Of a DNA stretch of 64,000 nucleotides, positions 22,067 through 32,852 are shown in pieces; within the stretch, counting starts at the first letter, position 1; each line of letters begins with the position of its first letter. The notes beneath the pieces are model-generated. The model made no database searches, was not told the DNA's origin, and was given only the letters and a program-made list of their open reading frames with translations. The position numbers were made by a program, and so were the translations under genes. This DNA is from Adenophora triphylla var. japonica (Eukaryota; Streptophyta; Magnoliopsida; Asterales; Campanulaceae), in assembly GCA_022495995.1 (NCBI GenBank), contig JAFEMH010002094.1:142001-206000 (forward strand). The letters are read 5' to 3'.

Positions 22067-22328
22067 CTCCCTCCGACCCCGTAGAAATCACACGGTTACT
22101 GTTTACGCGTAATTAAGGAAAAAAATAATGGAGAAAATGTTGTGAGTGTAAAAGTAAAATAGGAGAGAGAATGAGTGGAGGAAATAGTAAATTATAATGG
22201 TGTTGTGGGTATTAAAATAATATAGGAGAGAGAATGAGTGGATGAAATAGTAAAGATTCTTTGCCATTTTAGGAAATGTGTGATTTGTAGTGGGATGCCC
22301 AGTGTGATTTGTAGCGGGACGGAGGGAG
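22067..22328 (+). mobile_element. Stowaway-type MITE, 262 bp
   Basis: Ends are CTCCCTCCGACCCC and GGGACGGAGGGAG, flanked by TA at 22065-22066 and 22329-22330. Inside, the module AGGAGAGAGAATGAGTGGA occurs twice. The reverse-oriented MITE at 31123-31393 has the same two-module design. The minus ORFs here are shadows. Confidence 0.85.
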
Positions 22329-22330
22329 TA

Positions 22331-23200
22331 TAACATAAATCATGCGCCATTACTATAACTTTGGTGACAATCGAAACAATAACCATATTCGGGCTAGAAC
22401 AATCACACGAGAACCAAACTTAGATAAGATCCTCACAAAATTGAGTCCCCTATAGACCATATCTGAACTTGGGCCGAGTAAACACTTATCGAGCATAATA
22501 TTTTGTTAGGGAACATCATATGTGTTAGTCTGTCACTACATAATTACTTACCTTATCCGTACATATGAGCGTAGTAGAATGATGGATGAACTATTATTTT
22601 ATAAAAAAAGAAGAATATAAATTTTAATATAAGAATAGTTTCTTAAATTGCTAAATATAAAATTTGAGCATGCTAAGATGAGGAAAATTGACAAACCTAA
22701 GTGGTGAAAAATATGTGAATAGTAAAAAGTCTTTTGTATCCCTAAAAATGCACATGTCTGTCACATGACCAAAGTTCCGTCTATGTATTTAACGCCCATC
22801 AAGTATTCCCCTTGTTTACAACAAATGTGAAACATAGAGTCCTAAATTGTCAAAAATAAATACTATAGACCTGACCTTGCAATTCCAAATAAATTTGAAG
22901 CACTAAATTGCGATTTCCCCTTCATTGTTCAGATTTGCCAGCAAAACGCTCGTCAGGGGGCGCCGGGGCGCCCTTCTGCAATTCAAATTGAAACTTGAAT
23001 CTAACCCATCTCTCTTTCCTACCATAAAAACCCTAACCTCACTCTTTAACTCCGCCATTAATTCATCAATCTCCGCTCATTTTCCCCAATCAATCAAACT
23101 TGAATTTCCCAATTTTGAATCAATCTGGATTTTAAAGGAAACTATCCAGAGACGCAAGAGTACAAGTCTTTGTAAATTTGTCATTTTTTTTTTCTCAGAT
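22331..23200 (+). promoter_or_regulatory. 5' flank and leader of the seven-exon gene
   Basis: AT-rich flank to about 22900, then a GC-rich patch (GGGGCGCCGGGGCGCCC, 22957-22973) and an AAAAACCCTAACC telo-box-like word at 23027-23039, a plant promoter element often linked to growth-related genes. A run of T plus TTTCTCAG directly before the ATG looks like a splice acceptor, so the 5' UTR may have an intron. An in-frame ATG at 22925 would add 92 residues without a recognisable domain; I treat that as leader. Confidence 0.45.
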
Positions 23201-26200
23201 ATGGAAGCTGGTGGTGGGAGTAGAAGTCCTGTGGAGAGATCCTTTCAGATACCCGGATCCGAATCCAAGGTTTGGGGTATTTAAATCGTGTGTTGAACTT
23301 TCTTTTTGGGGATTTTGTATTTCAGTTTCTTATTGTGGGTGTTATTAATTGCGTTTTTGGGGCTTGATTTGCTAGAAAATGGCGGGGCAGAAGCGGGGAA
23401 GTGAAGGAATTGTAGAAAAATCTGAACTTGGTGATAAGAGAGTGAAAATGCGAGACCTGGAATCTCTATTTCAATCTGAAGGTAGTTTTTTTGTTTCTTT
23501 TTTGTTATCTTCTGTTGATTGGATATACTCCCTCCGTCCCAAAATGAATGATCAAAAAAAATTTGAAATTTGCTCGTGATCAAGATCAAATTTGATGTTT
23601 TTTTTGGTCATTCATTTTGGGAGGCAGGGAGTAGTATGAAATAAAAGTGCTTCAGTTTAAAGCTAATACTACTGCTGACCCAAAATGAATGATCACACAG
23701 TTTTGGATCAAGAGCAAATTTGAAAATTTTCTGGTCATTCATTTTGGGAAGGAGGGAGTAGTTACTTTCATGGCAGATGACTTGATCCGGGTAGATTATA
23801 TTCAAAATTTATAATCCACTATGATATTTTGTCTTGTTTATGTGAAAGAATAGATATTTCTGGGCCATCCATGTTTTTTCCTGGTTCATAGAAAATGGAA
23901 CTTGATACTTAGGAAATAGCGCTTCTTAGGTTTTGAATTTTGTAATAGATAACATTTGTGATATCTTTGATGTCCTTTTAACTTGAGTAATTATTATGCT
24001 TATAATGAAAATGCTTTACATATATGTAATATGCTACAGGAATTGATACCCATTACCCAAAATCCCTGGAAAGTAGAGAACCTGTTGACAATAATGAGTC
24101 CGCTAATGTAGAAATTTCTCAAGCTACTCGGAAAAAATTAACACTGAGTTCGGATGTTAAAAGAGTAGTTGATGATGCTCCTCCAACACTACACCTCAAC
24201 CAAGACCCGTTTCATCCTTACAAAACCTATGAACAAAAGAAATCACGATATGCTTTTTCAGAGTGCGGGAGTACATGTGGTTCACCGGAGGAGAAGGATT
24301 CGATGAGAGTATGGAAAGAGATGAATCAAAGTGGTTTTTTTTCATCCTCTCATGGTGGGGTACCAATGCCAAAACCACGTGGGAGGAAACCTAAAAACGA
24401 CGGTATCAAGAAAAAGATGGAAATCGCAAAGAGAGAACAAGTGAATAGGTTTGCAAAGATTGCTGCTCCAAGTGGACTGCTTAATGGACTGAATCCCGGA
24501 ATTATAAACCACGTGAGAAACAGGAAGCAAGTCCATTCTATAATAGAGGCCCTTGTGATGTCTGAAAGACATGAAAATCGCCATGCTGGAAACAAACTAG
24601 TTATCCAAACAAAGAGTGTAGGGAAAGAAGCTATTGATGGAAAGGACTTGGAGAATGGGAATGATTCAGACATGGCAGAAAGAGATATTGATTTATTTGC
24701 ACTGAAATTGTCATCATCGGCAACTATGGCTTCGAAGAAAATGAGCTCTTTATCTAATGAGGAGTCAGCAAATGTAAACGGTGTTACTTCCCTTTCCTCT
24801 AAAGGTCAGTCTTCAATTTCATATCATAACCTCTCCGTTCTCTATGTACTTACATGATCTAAGTCTCAAATTTATCTTACTCCCGCCCCTATATGTATGT
24901 CCATTTTCTGTGAAGTTAGTAGACTTACCTTGTCCATCTTAATGCTCTAATTTGCACTTATAATCATGAAGTTATATAGCGAGATCATTAAGGGAATTTA
25001 CGGAAGTATGCCACTAAAATGCTTAAAAGCCAACTTTTTTGAAAAATAAAATAAAAATGTCCCTTAAAAATGGACATTCAATTAGAGGGATGGAGGGAGT
25101 ATTAAATAAAGGCTAGAATAGAGGAACTTTGTTATAAAACACATAATTGAACTCAATCTTGACTTTGTATGTGGCTTAAGTACAAGGGCTGGTAGAACCA
25201 TTGGTAGGAAGAAAAATAAAAATACTGGTTCGATCAATTGAAAAGGAAAACATATATAAGGGCTGGTAGAACCATTGGTAGGAAGAAAAATAAAAATACT
25301 GGTTCGATCAATTGAAATGGAAAACTTATATATGTCCGGTAATGATTTTGCTCCACTTTTTTTTTCTATCAAAGCAAGCACAATCTTGTGTTGTGTATTG
25401 AAGAAAAGACTATGAACTGATTTAGCTTATGTTTAAAATTGTATTCTGCAGCTGCTAATGTAGCTTCACAGTGGTTGGAATTTCTTCATCAAGACATTAA
25501 AGGGCGTTTGACAGGTAATGCTTATGTTCAAATTTGTTTGTGGTTTTTAATGCCCCTCCATTCCTCTAATAGTGTCGTACTTGCTATTTTAGACAAGATC
25601 TATTTCAAAATCTAAGTTTAGTATTACCTTTGTCCCAAAATGAATGACCAAAAACTTTCAAATTTGCTCTTGATCAAGAGAATTTTTTTAAAAAAAATTG
25701 GTCATTCATTTTGGGACGGAGGGATTAGTTCTTTAGTCTCCGAAATTCTTACTGTAGATGCACAGTGAAAAAAAAATTGATTTAGTTCTTATCATATTCC
25801 GTTGTATCAACTAAATAAAAAGTTTGACATCCACCCGGATCCTTCAAGTGGGGGGGGGGGGAGAAGACAAGTGCTGCTTCTGCAAGCTAAAATTTCTTTA
25901 ATGGTTTTTTTTCAGCATTGAGGCGTAGTAAGAAAAGAGTTGAAGCTGTAATTCAAACGGAGCTGCCATTGTTGATATCAAGAGAACTATCTTCTAATCA
26001 AGAAAACGATCAGCATATTACAAGACATTCAGCTGCCGGTTGCTCTGACAGTGCAGCTGCTGAGATGCACAGAGCAAGGTGGAGTGCTCTGTTTGATCAG
26101 ATGGATAAGGCACTCTCTGAAGAAGAGAAACAACTGGTGAGTCTTGCAGGATATATTTTATTATGGAGTATTATTCTTTCTGCTACTCCCTCCGTCCAAA

Positions 26201-26998
26201 ATGAATGACCAAATTTTTTTCTTACTATTTGTCTACTTTATGCGTCTGTTTGCAGGAAAGCTCATTGACCGAAATAAGAGGAATGCTGTTGCACTGTGAG
26301 CATGGTCTTCTCCAATGTCGTCCAGAACCTGGTTTGCAACTTCTGGCCACATTAGACAAAGAAATGAGGTATTTGTTTACTCCTCTTTCAAGGCTACAAA
26401 TTCCTTTACCAATAACTGCCTTCTATGAGAAAGTTACCCTACTTTTCTTGCTGATAATATGTTTCCTTTATTACTCCATAGTTCTTTAAGGATAATGGTC
26501 ATGTACGAAGCACATGTTCCATTTGTAGCAGAAACATATGCATGTTCCATTTTGTAGAAGAAACATATGTAATGTCCATTTGTAGCAGAAACGTATGCAT
26601 GTTCCATTTGTAGCAGAAACGTATGCATGTTCCATTTGTAGCAGAAACATATGTATGTTCCTTTGTAGCAGAAACATACGTATGTTCCTTTGTACTCCCT
26701 CTATCCCAAATTGAATGTCCAAAATTTTTCTGAATTTGCTCTTGATCAAGAGCAAATATGCAAAATTTTTGGACATTCATTTTGGGACGGAGGGAGTAGA
26801 AAAAAAATATGATTCTGTTGACCACAGTGGATGCCATATCCTTGCTAAGGTAAAATTGACCTGATGTTATCTTTTTTCCTCTGCAGATTACCAAGAGCGG
26901 ATACTACTGAGAACGAATTAGCTGTCAGAGCTGCTGCTGCTTCCATTTATTCTACATGCAACTTTCTGCAATCAATGGAGATCTTGCCTTGTTGCTGA
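23201..26998 (+). CDS. Seven-exon gene, conserved-looking nuclear-type protein of unknown function
   Basis: Exons: 23201-23269, 23376-23481, 24040-24804, 25452-25514, 25916-26136, 26256-26368, 26887-26998; all introns are GT-AG and all phases agree, giving 482 residues. The N-terminal half is polar. Residues about 168-178 (MPKPRGRKPK) resemble an AT-hook, followed by a basic stretch, suggesting a nuclear, DNA-binding role (inference). The C-terminal 170 residues (WLEFLHQDIKGRL, ALRRSKKRVEAVIQTELP, RARWSALFDQMDKALSEEEKQLE) look helical and conserved. I do not recognise the family. An AATAAA lies at 27227. Introns 2-6 hold six Stowaway copies. Confidence 0.8.
23528..23631. mobile_element. Stowaway MITE in intron 2, 104 bp
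   Basis: TA flanks at 23526-23527 and 23632-23633; ends CTCCCTCCGTCCC and GGGAGGCAGGGAG. The whole element is a near-perfect palindrome around TGCTCGTGATCAAGATCAAA, so its transcript forms one long hairpin. Confidence 0.85.
23669..23758. mobile_element. Second Stowaway MITE in intron 2, 90 bp
   Basis: Same family (CCCAAAATGAATGATC...GGTCATTCATTTTGGG), with a degraded left end (CTACTGCTGACCC) and intact GGAGGGAG right end. TA at 23667-23668 and 23759-23760. Confidence 0.75.
24880..25099. mobile_element. Stowaway-like MITE in intron 3, 220 bp
   Basis: Ends CTCCCGCCCC...GTATGTCCA and TGGACATTC...GATGGAGGGAG, with TA at 24878-24879 and 25100-25101. It is longer and more diverged than the 104-bp family. 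Confidence 0.65.
25184..25331 (+). repeat. 74-bp tandem duplication in intron 3
   Basis: Units 25184-25257 and 25258-25331 (AAGGGCTGGTAGAACC...) differ at two positions only, both A to T. Confidence 0.85.
25624..25725. mobile_element. Stowaway MITE in intron 4, about 102 bp
   Basis: The palindromic core CCCAAAATGAATGACC/GGTCATTCATTTTGGG is intact; the left end (TTACCTTTGTCCC) and the last base of the right end have drifted. TA flanks at 25622-25623 and 25726-25727. A run of 13 G (25849-25861) lies further on in this intron. Confidence 0.7.
26186..26222 (+). mobile_element. Half Stowaway MITE in intron 5
   Basis: Only the left end (CTCCCTCCGTCCAAAATGAA) remains, after TA at 26184-26185. The right half is deleted close to the polypyrimidine tract of the intron. 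Confidence 0.6.
26508..26693 (+). repeat. Minisatellite in intron 6, about seven 28-bp units
   Basis: Units read GCATGTTCCATTTGTAGCAGAAACATAT with small changes; the last two lack a few bases. The minus ORFs at 26434-26894 are shadows of this array. Confidence 0.85.
26695..26796. mobile_element. Stowaway MITE in intron 6, 102 bp
   Basis: Ends CTCCCTCTATCCC and GGGACGGAGGGAG, TA at 26693-26694 and 26797-26798, with the central palindrome TTGCTCTTGATCAAGAGCAA. It begins exactly where the 28-bp array stops. Confidence 0.85.
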
Positions 26999-27226
26999 TC
27001 ATCAGAAATCGTCACCCCAACTGCAATCGCTCTTTGTATCAATCTTCTTCTAATTATACTTCAAGACTGTAATTTGATCATCTTCAGGTCCTTTTTCGCA
27101 TACTATACCCTACATTACTTTGGGAAGAACATATGAAATTGTTGAGAGTTATTCTTTTCTTTTCTTTTCTTCTGTCATGTAACATCATATGGCTGTAATT
27201 TTATTCTTCAATATTTAATGCACAGT

Positions 27227-27232
27227 AATAAA
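27227..27232 (+). terminator. Possible polyadenylation signal
   Basis: AATAAA about 230 bp after the stop codon at 26998, after a T-rich stretch (TTCTTTTCTTTTCTTTTCTT). 26999-27411 holds no gene; it is 3' UTR and flank. Confidence 0.4.
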
Positions 27233-27411
27233 CTTTATCTTGAGGTACAATTTGCTTACATATAAAACAACACATCTTATTAATCTGTACATTCCAACAA
27301 AACTACTGATATTTCGACAAATAACATCAAAGCCTAAGTCCCAAAATAATTTGGAGTCTGACATATTTATAACAAACGTATTCAAATATGACACATATAC
27401 CTTTATTAATA

Positions 27412-29070
27412 GGGGAAATTATCGCTGGGTCATTCGTTCCAAGTCAAAAGACCAATTAAGAGCAGGATTTTGGAATTTAATCACCTAGCCCGACATTAAA
27501 ATCAAAATTCCACATATTCCCTCGCTAGTTTAATGACACTCAAACTACCCTCACACAAACACACATCTCTCTCCCGTTTCTCCTCCCGATCCTCACCATC
27601 TCCGACCACCCCTTCCCCATCTCCGGCCACCCCTCCCCTCCTCTAACTTCGACGATCCCACTCCTCCCCTCACCCACCTCCGGCGAGCCCCTCCCCTCCT
27701 CCAGCCACCCCTTCCTCTCCCTATTCGTCCATATCTGGCAAAAAGTGAATCAGGTCATCAACCTACGCCTGCAATATCCGACAATTCCAACAACGCCAGT
27801 CCCAATTTGTGTGCGATTTCAACAACACCGGTCGCCATCTCTGTTTCGGTATCGTCAAATGTGTAATTTTTTTTTTTCGATTTAGATACGAAAATGAATG
27901 CAAATGACAAACATATATTTTGATTTCACTATAGATTGTTGATTTCATTCCAAATCTGATAGTGAATTTTATATCCATATGAAATTATATAACATTTTGA
28001 GTTAGTAGATTGCTGGTTTTGGGGTTAAGAGTGAATTTTGCAATCACAAAAATAGTAGATGAAGGATATAATTGGCAGTGTTAAAGAGGTGGAGGAGATA
28101 GAGGGCAGGAGCTAGGACTTCTTTGTTGATTTTGCATATGCTTTCAACTACAGTTGATTGGTTGTGGTGGTGGTGGATGCCGGAGCCGGTGATGTGAAGA
28201 GTGCTTCTCGAAGTGATTGAACTGTGAAGAACAATATTGAACTTAATAATTATGTCAAATAATTTCATAAAAGCTTAAAAACAATTGTGAATTTAACTGA
28301 AAACAAATGTGAACTTAACAAATATGTCAAATAATCTTATAAAATTGTAAAAATAGAGGACATAAAAGACTAAAATAACTGTGAACTTACCAAATATGTC
28401 AAATAATTTCATAAAATTGCAAAAATAGTGGTCATAAAGATAAAAAAAACAACAACTATAAAGTTAACTAAAAACAACTAAAACAACAGTGAACTTAACA
28501 AACATGTCAAATAATCTCATAAAAAGCAAAAATAAAGGCCATAAAATAAAAGACAAAACAAAATTGTGATCTTAACTAAAACAACTTCGAATTAAGTAAA
28601 ATTGAAGACATTTTTATGCAAAAAATATGAAGTTAACTAAATCAGCTGTGAACTTCTTTTAGTTGTTCTTGGTACAATTGTGAAAAACAACTGCGAGCTT
28701 CTAAAAAACAATTGTGAAATTGGAACAATTGTCAACTTCTCAAATTTGATTCATATTATATGTTGATGCTACTAGTTTGATTCATATTGACGATATGAAC
28801 ACAATGCTGCTCTCATATTTTTGTTTTGACTTCTGGATCTTTAAATATTTCATTTTAAAGTTTTTTGGGGGCAAAAAGAAAGAGAAAGGGGACAGAGAAA
28901 GCTGGGAATGGAGGAAAGAGTGTCACGTCATTTAATTGAGTGACATGCGTGTAATTTCAGCTAAATTGCCAAGGGCACCCGCATCTATCTAATAGTACAT
29001 GACCTTGTAGTAAATTTTCAAAATTTCAAAATGCACATCCTTTATGGTCGTTTTCATTAAGAATTGCCCC
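27412..29070. mobile_element. MULE-like non-autonomous transposon, 9-bp TSD
   Basis: TTATTAATA occurs at 27403-27411 and 29071-29079, the 9-bp target size of Mutator-like elements. The ends are weakly inverted (GGGGAAATTAT and, on the other strand, GGGGCAATTCT). Inside are a C-rich stretch with TCCGACCACCCC/TCCGGCCACCCC units (27580-27715) and a degenerate repeat (28243-28570). No transposase frame is visible. The TSD is AT-rich and the TIR short, so chance is not excluded. Confidence 0.45.
28243..28570 (+). repeat. Degenerate repeat with ATGTCAAATAAT core
   Basis: Four units of about 72-105 bp begin TTAA(C/T)AAATATGTCAAATAAT and end AACTGTGAAC or a variant. TGTGAAC(T)TAAC words continue to about 28740. 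Confidence 0.65.
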
Positions 29071-29081
29071 TTATTAATATA

Positions 29082-29163
29082 CTCCATTCCACATATAATA
29101 AATATCGCACTTTCCTTTTCAATTTTATCACAAAGTAAATAAGTAAATGTACATTTCTTAAAA
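29082..29163. mobile_element. Truncated MITE, cut by a Helitron-type end
   Basis: The sequence CTCCATTCCACATATAATAAATATC...TACATTTCTTAAAA matches the left 80 bp of the complete MITE at 32475-32580 almost base for base, then stops at ACTAGT. The missing right 25 bp is not nearby. Confidence 0.65.
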
Positions 29164-29200
29164 CTAGTATAACACCCGTGCGTTAAACGCACGACCAACA
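29164..29200 (-). mobile_element. Helitron-like 3' end in reverse orientation
   Basis: Read on the minus strand, a CGTGCGTTTAACGCACG hairpin is followed by GGTGTTATA and CTAG, then T. This is the plant Helitron terminator design also seen at 38101-38129. I could not find its 5' end (TCTATACTAATA type), so only the end is supported. Confidence 0.45.
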
Positions 29201-29374
29201 AACAGTGATAAATAACGAAAACTAAATTAAAAAAGTTGCATGAACTCACTTTGACACCTCATTCCAATTGGGTACTTGAGTAGTTGACAAAACTGCAAGT
29301 ACTACTTCCAATGCCACTGAAGTAGCATAACCCAATTTAAATAAAAGCCATTCATGCCACTGAAGTAGCATAAC

Positions 29375-31095
29375 TAGGGCCGGCAAATGGTACTCTTTCG
29401 TACCAACCAATCCATATACCAACCGTACCAATTATAATTGGTACAGTAAAATCGGTATACCGAATTTTCGGTACGGTAGTACCGTACCAATTAGTGAAAA
29501 TGGTTGGTACGTGGTATATAGAAGTGAAATCGGTTGGTATACCGAAATACCGACTTATTTTTTTAAAAAAATATAAAATATATATTATTATATACATATA
29601 AACAAAAATTACAAAATTAAAAAAAATCTAACCCTAAAAAGTCTTTCTTTTTTCTCCCAGTGGCCGACGTTCTCGCTCTCCCTCACGCTTCTTTCTTGGC
29701 GTCGTTCATTCTCGCTCTTTCTCTCCCTCACCCTTCCGCCGGTCTTCTCTTCTTCCCACAACCTTATGCCGCCGACACCAGCTCCGCTCCACCCCACGGT
29801 AAGATTGATGCTGATTTAATTGATGTTATTTTGTATTGCTCATTTTCGATCGTCATTCAGTTTATGCTCTGTTACTATTTTGGTCTGAGACTACTTTAGG
29901 CTTGGTATATTTTAGATTTATTGCTGATTGGCTAAATATCAGGACTGTGCTTCTTGAGCTTCTTGACAGGCCTTGGATCTGTACTGAATTTGTGTATATT
30001 CCAGATCTATACTGAATTTGTGTTTTTGCTTGTGTAAATTCGTGTTTTTGTTTTGCTTGTGTTGGAAATGAATGGGTTTTCTGTAAATTTGTGTTTTGGA
30101 CTAAATTTGCTACATTATTTTTTCTTGGGTTTTCAAAATTATTAGAGTGTTAATTTTATTTTATCAATTATGTTTGAAACAGGATTTAATATTGAAGGAA
30201 TTTGGTGCTTCTAAAGATGCAATCAATTACCTGCATTGGACACTGGTACATATGAAAAATTTGGTACTTCGAAATTGAGTGTATCTTAGATTCGAAGAGC
30301 TTTTTAATAAGCTTTGACCAAACAGCAGATCTGTTTATATTTTTTTCTTTTACTCCTCGGTACCTAAATTTGAAATTTCTGTATTATTGTGGTTTGCCCT
30401 CTGAACTGAACTGGAAAGTGATCATCTTAGGTGGCCTGATTCAGATTGAAATAGTAGTACTAGTTTTTGTGTGTGTTTAGTGATTTCTATTTTCATTACT
30501 GTTGGAATATTTATTTTTTAGAGAAAGCAACAAACAGCAGGCTACAAGGAATGATCAAAGAAATGCCAGATGCACAAAATCAGTTATCCATGTATACTCA
30601 ATCTGTGATTTTTAGTACATTATCTAACATTTTTTTTCCTCTCTTATTCATTCAGCTTTTGAAGGGGCGGATGCGACCAATAACTCTCAAACATCAACTA
30701 ATCAGCGTTAGCAATTGTGATATTTTGGTTTGGGAGCTGTGGATTTTATAAGTATTGTTTAATTTTCAAGACATTGTTTAGATTTCAAGACCTTTGTTGT
30801 ACTTGTACTAGTTCGTTTCTGTTTCAAGTATTTATAATCTGTGTTTTCTGTGTTTTGAGACGTATTTTTTTGTTATAATATGTTGTTCAAAACAATATAA
30901 ATGCATTTTTTTTGTCTTTATTTACATTTGGTATATGTCTAATACCAACCGTACCAACCGAATACCAACCGTACCATAAACATGGTATACCGACTTTTGT
31001 GGTTGGTACTGGTACAGATCTTCTTATACCAAATCATACTTGGTTGGTATATGGTATAAGCAAAATGAAGCCGGTATACCAACCGAATCACCCCA
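29375..31095. mobile_element. hAT-like non-autonomous transposon, 8-bp TSD
   Basis: AGCATAAC at 29367-29374 and 31096-31103 is an 8-bp target duplication, as made by hAT transposases. The ends are TAGGGCCGGC and, reversed, TGGGGTGATTCGG. Both ends carry dense copies of GGTAC/ACCAACCGTACC and GGTATACCG, typical hAT subterminal binding repeats. The middle has a CT-rich part with splice-like CACGGTAAG (29798) and short exon-like frames (29660-29899, 30520-30750), either old transposase or captured host sequence. Confidence 0.7.
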
Positions 31096-31122
31096 AGCAT
31101 AACCCCATTTCTTTTTGACATA

Positions 31123-31393
31123 CTCCCTCCGTCCCACGTGAATACAAACTTATTTCCTTTTTGGTCCATCCCACGTGAATACAAACTGCCCAAAATGGAA
31201 ATAAATTTATTATTTTATATTCACCCTACCCCACCCACTCATTCTCTCTCTTCATTTCCTACCACACAATTTATTCAACCAACTCCACTCATTCTCTCTC
31301 TTCATTTTCTATCACACATTTTCATTATCTTAATAATATTTTTTAATTATTGTGCCCGAAAAAATGGTTTGTAATAAGGTGGGACGGAGGGAG
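31123..31393. mobile_element. Stowaway-type MITE, 271 bp
   Basis: Ends CTCCCTCCGTCCCACGTG and GGTGGGACGGAGGGAG; TA at 31121-31122 and 31394-31395. CACTCATTCTCTCTCTTCAT occurs twice, the reverse complement of the module in 22067-22328. Confidence 0.85.
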
Positions 31394-31451
31394 TATTTTA
31401 CTTTGAATTGAAATATCCTAAGGTAATGTAATCTTATCATGTTTACTAACT

Positions 31452-31925
31452 TTACTTACTGACTCTAACTTTTTCATCATTCCATATCTTCTTTTTACTT
31501 GCTCCGGCTCCAAAAATCTGGTGTAAATGACTGATAAGAAAATATGGTAATATGAACTACTTATACCTCACATGCTCATGATCATATATTTAAGTTGATA
31601 TGAAAATTGCGATTACTAACTCAATGTTCAACAGATGGACTCGTGTATTTTACCACTAACTTATATTCTTTTTTTTTTTTTTTTTTTTTTTTTTGGGGGG
31701 TTTTCCTTTGGTGCATTTACGTTAATAGGTGCTAATCGTTTGGCTGCAGGGATAGAGGTTACCTCGTGGGTTACATGTTTTTCATGCTCAGCATCAATAA
31801 CACAATGGTTTGCGGTTGTTGCCACTGAACTTGTGAGATGATCTGACTCTTTCGCTGCATTGTTGCCAAGGGAAATATCGTTGGAGCCATTTTGCTGAAT
31901 ACTATTATCCTCGTCTTTGGGTAAG
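31452..31925 (-). CDS. Possible last two exons of a gene or pseudogene
   Basis: On the minus strand an open exon from about 31925 to 31721 (SLPKDEDNSIQQNGS...AAKRLAPIN) ends at a GTAAAT donor. A second, 31517-31452, follows a CATTTACACCAG acceptor and reads IFGAGASKKKIW...VSK then stop, in matching phase. The intron (203 bp) contains a 24-base A-tract in this direction. I do not recognise the protein, and find no convincing upstream exon before 32690, so this may be a stranded gene end. Splice-site logic is the only support. Confidence 0.35.
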
Positions 31926-32474
31926 CTCCTACTTAACTTTGATAATACCTTTGCTGCCTACAGGGTCCCCAAATAAACTAATTATATTTCAACTTGGATT
32001 AGGACATGACAAGTTAATAGATTCTCAGATATTCAAGTACAATAGTTCAGATTATTAATTTTTCAACATTAATCATTCTATAAAAAGGCGAGGTAGTTGT
32101 GTTCCCGCCCTGGTATGTGTAGGGTCTATGTATGTTGTATTACCTCTGCAAGCAAAGATAATTTATTTGTTCAAATCCATGAACTCCTAGTCATGATTTC
32201 ATCATGTCATACTTCCCTAAACCTTCCCTGTACTTTGACTGTCCCAGAATTATGTACCAGTACCACATACATCATATCCAATATACAACAAATGTGACGG
32301 TCAATTGGACTTCCATTTATATATTTAGTTCAATTATGAATTCCCCCACTGGATAACTCTTTAAGACACTAATAATTATATATTGAAGTTCATCAAAGAT
32401 ATGAGCAAGAAAAGACGTAGGAATGATAAGTACAAGTTTAGATGGTTGCGATGTAGACTCACCTTTTTAATATA

Positions 32475-32580
32475 CTCCATTCCACATATAATAAATATCA
32501 CACTTTCCTTTCAATTTTATCACAAAGTAAATAAGTAAATGTACATTTCTTAAAATTGTTGACGAATAGGGTGGAGGGAG
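32475..32580. mobile_element. Stowaway-like MITE, 106 bp
   Basis: CTCCATTCCACATATAATAA to GGGTGGAGGGAG with TA at 32473-32474 and 32581-32582. It is the full-length partner of the truncated copy at 29082. Confidence 0.7.
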
Positions 32581-32852
32581 TAATAAAACATCTTCTTTGA
32601 AGTTTTATTGGTTAAGATTAGATTATGATTGCCATAGATTGTACTTGACAAGAAACTGAAAACGAAAGAGCTTCAATTAATGAAAATAATCCTTTATTAA
32701 TCCAATATTTTCACAACCAGATTATGCTCAATAAATACTGTATATATTATCCACATTTGAATTCAAGAACAATCAGATATAATGAATCCCCCCTTTACAT
32801 CACTTCAAAATCCAATTTTGATTTCGAATGAACTAACCCTAATTCATGTTCT

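Noticed and set aside
22925..23200. 92-residue N-terminal extension of the seven-exon gene
   Set aside because: The translated sequence has no domain, sits on leader sequence with a splice-acceptor-like end, and the ATG at 23201 starts a better protein.
25849..25861. Run of G as a functional G-quadruplex
   Set aside because: A single homopolymer run in an intron; may vary through sequencing error and has no repeated G-tract pattern.
26434..26894. Minus ORFs with repeated YVSATNG units
   Set aside because: They are translations of the 28-bp minisatellite and a MITE.
31635..31841. Plus ORF with poly-Phe
   Set aside because: The Phe run comes from a 24-base T-tract; the minus strand explains the region better.
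31671..31925. Processed pseudogene ending in the A-tract
   Set aside because: The open segment has a splice donor before the A-tract and an in-phase second exon after it, so an intron is the simpler reading.
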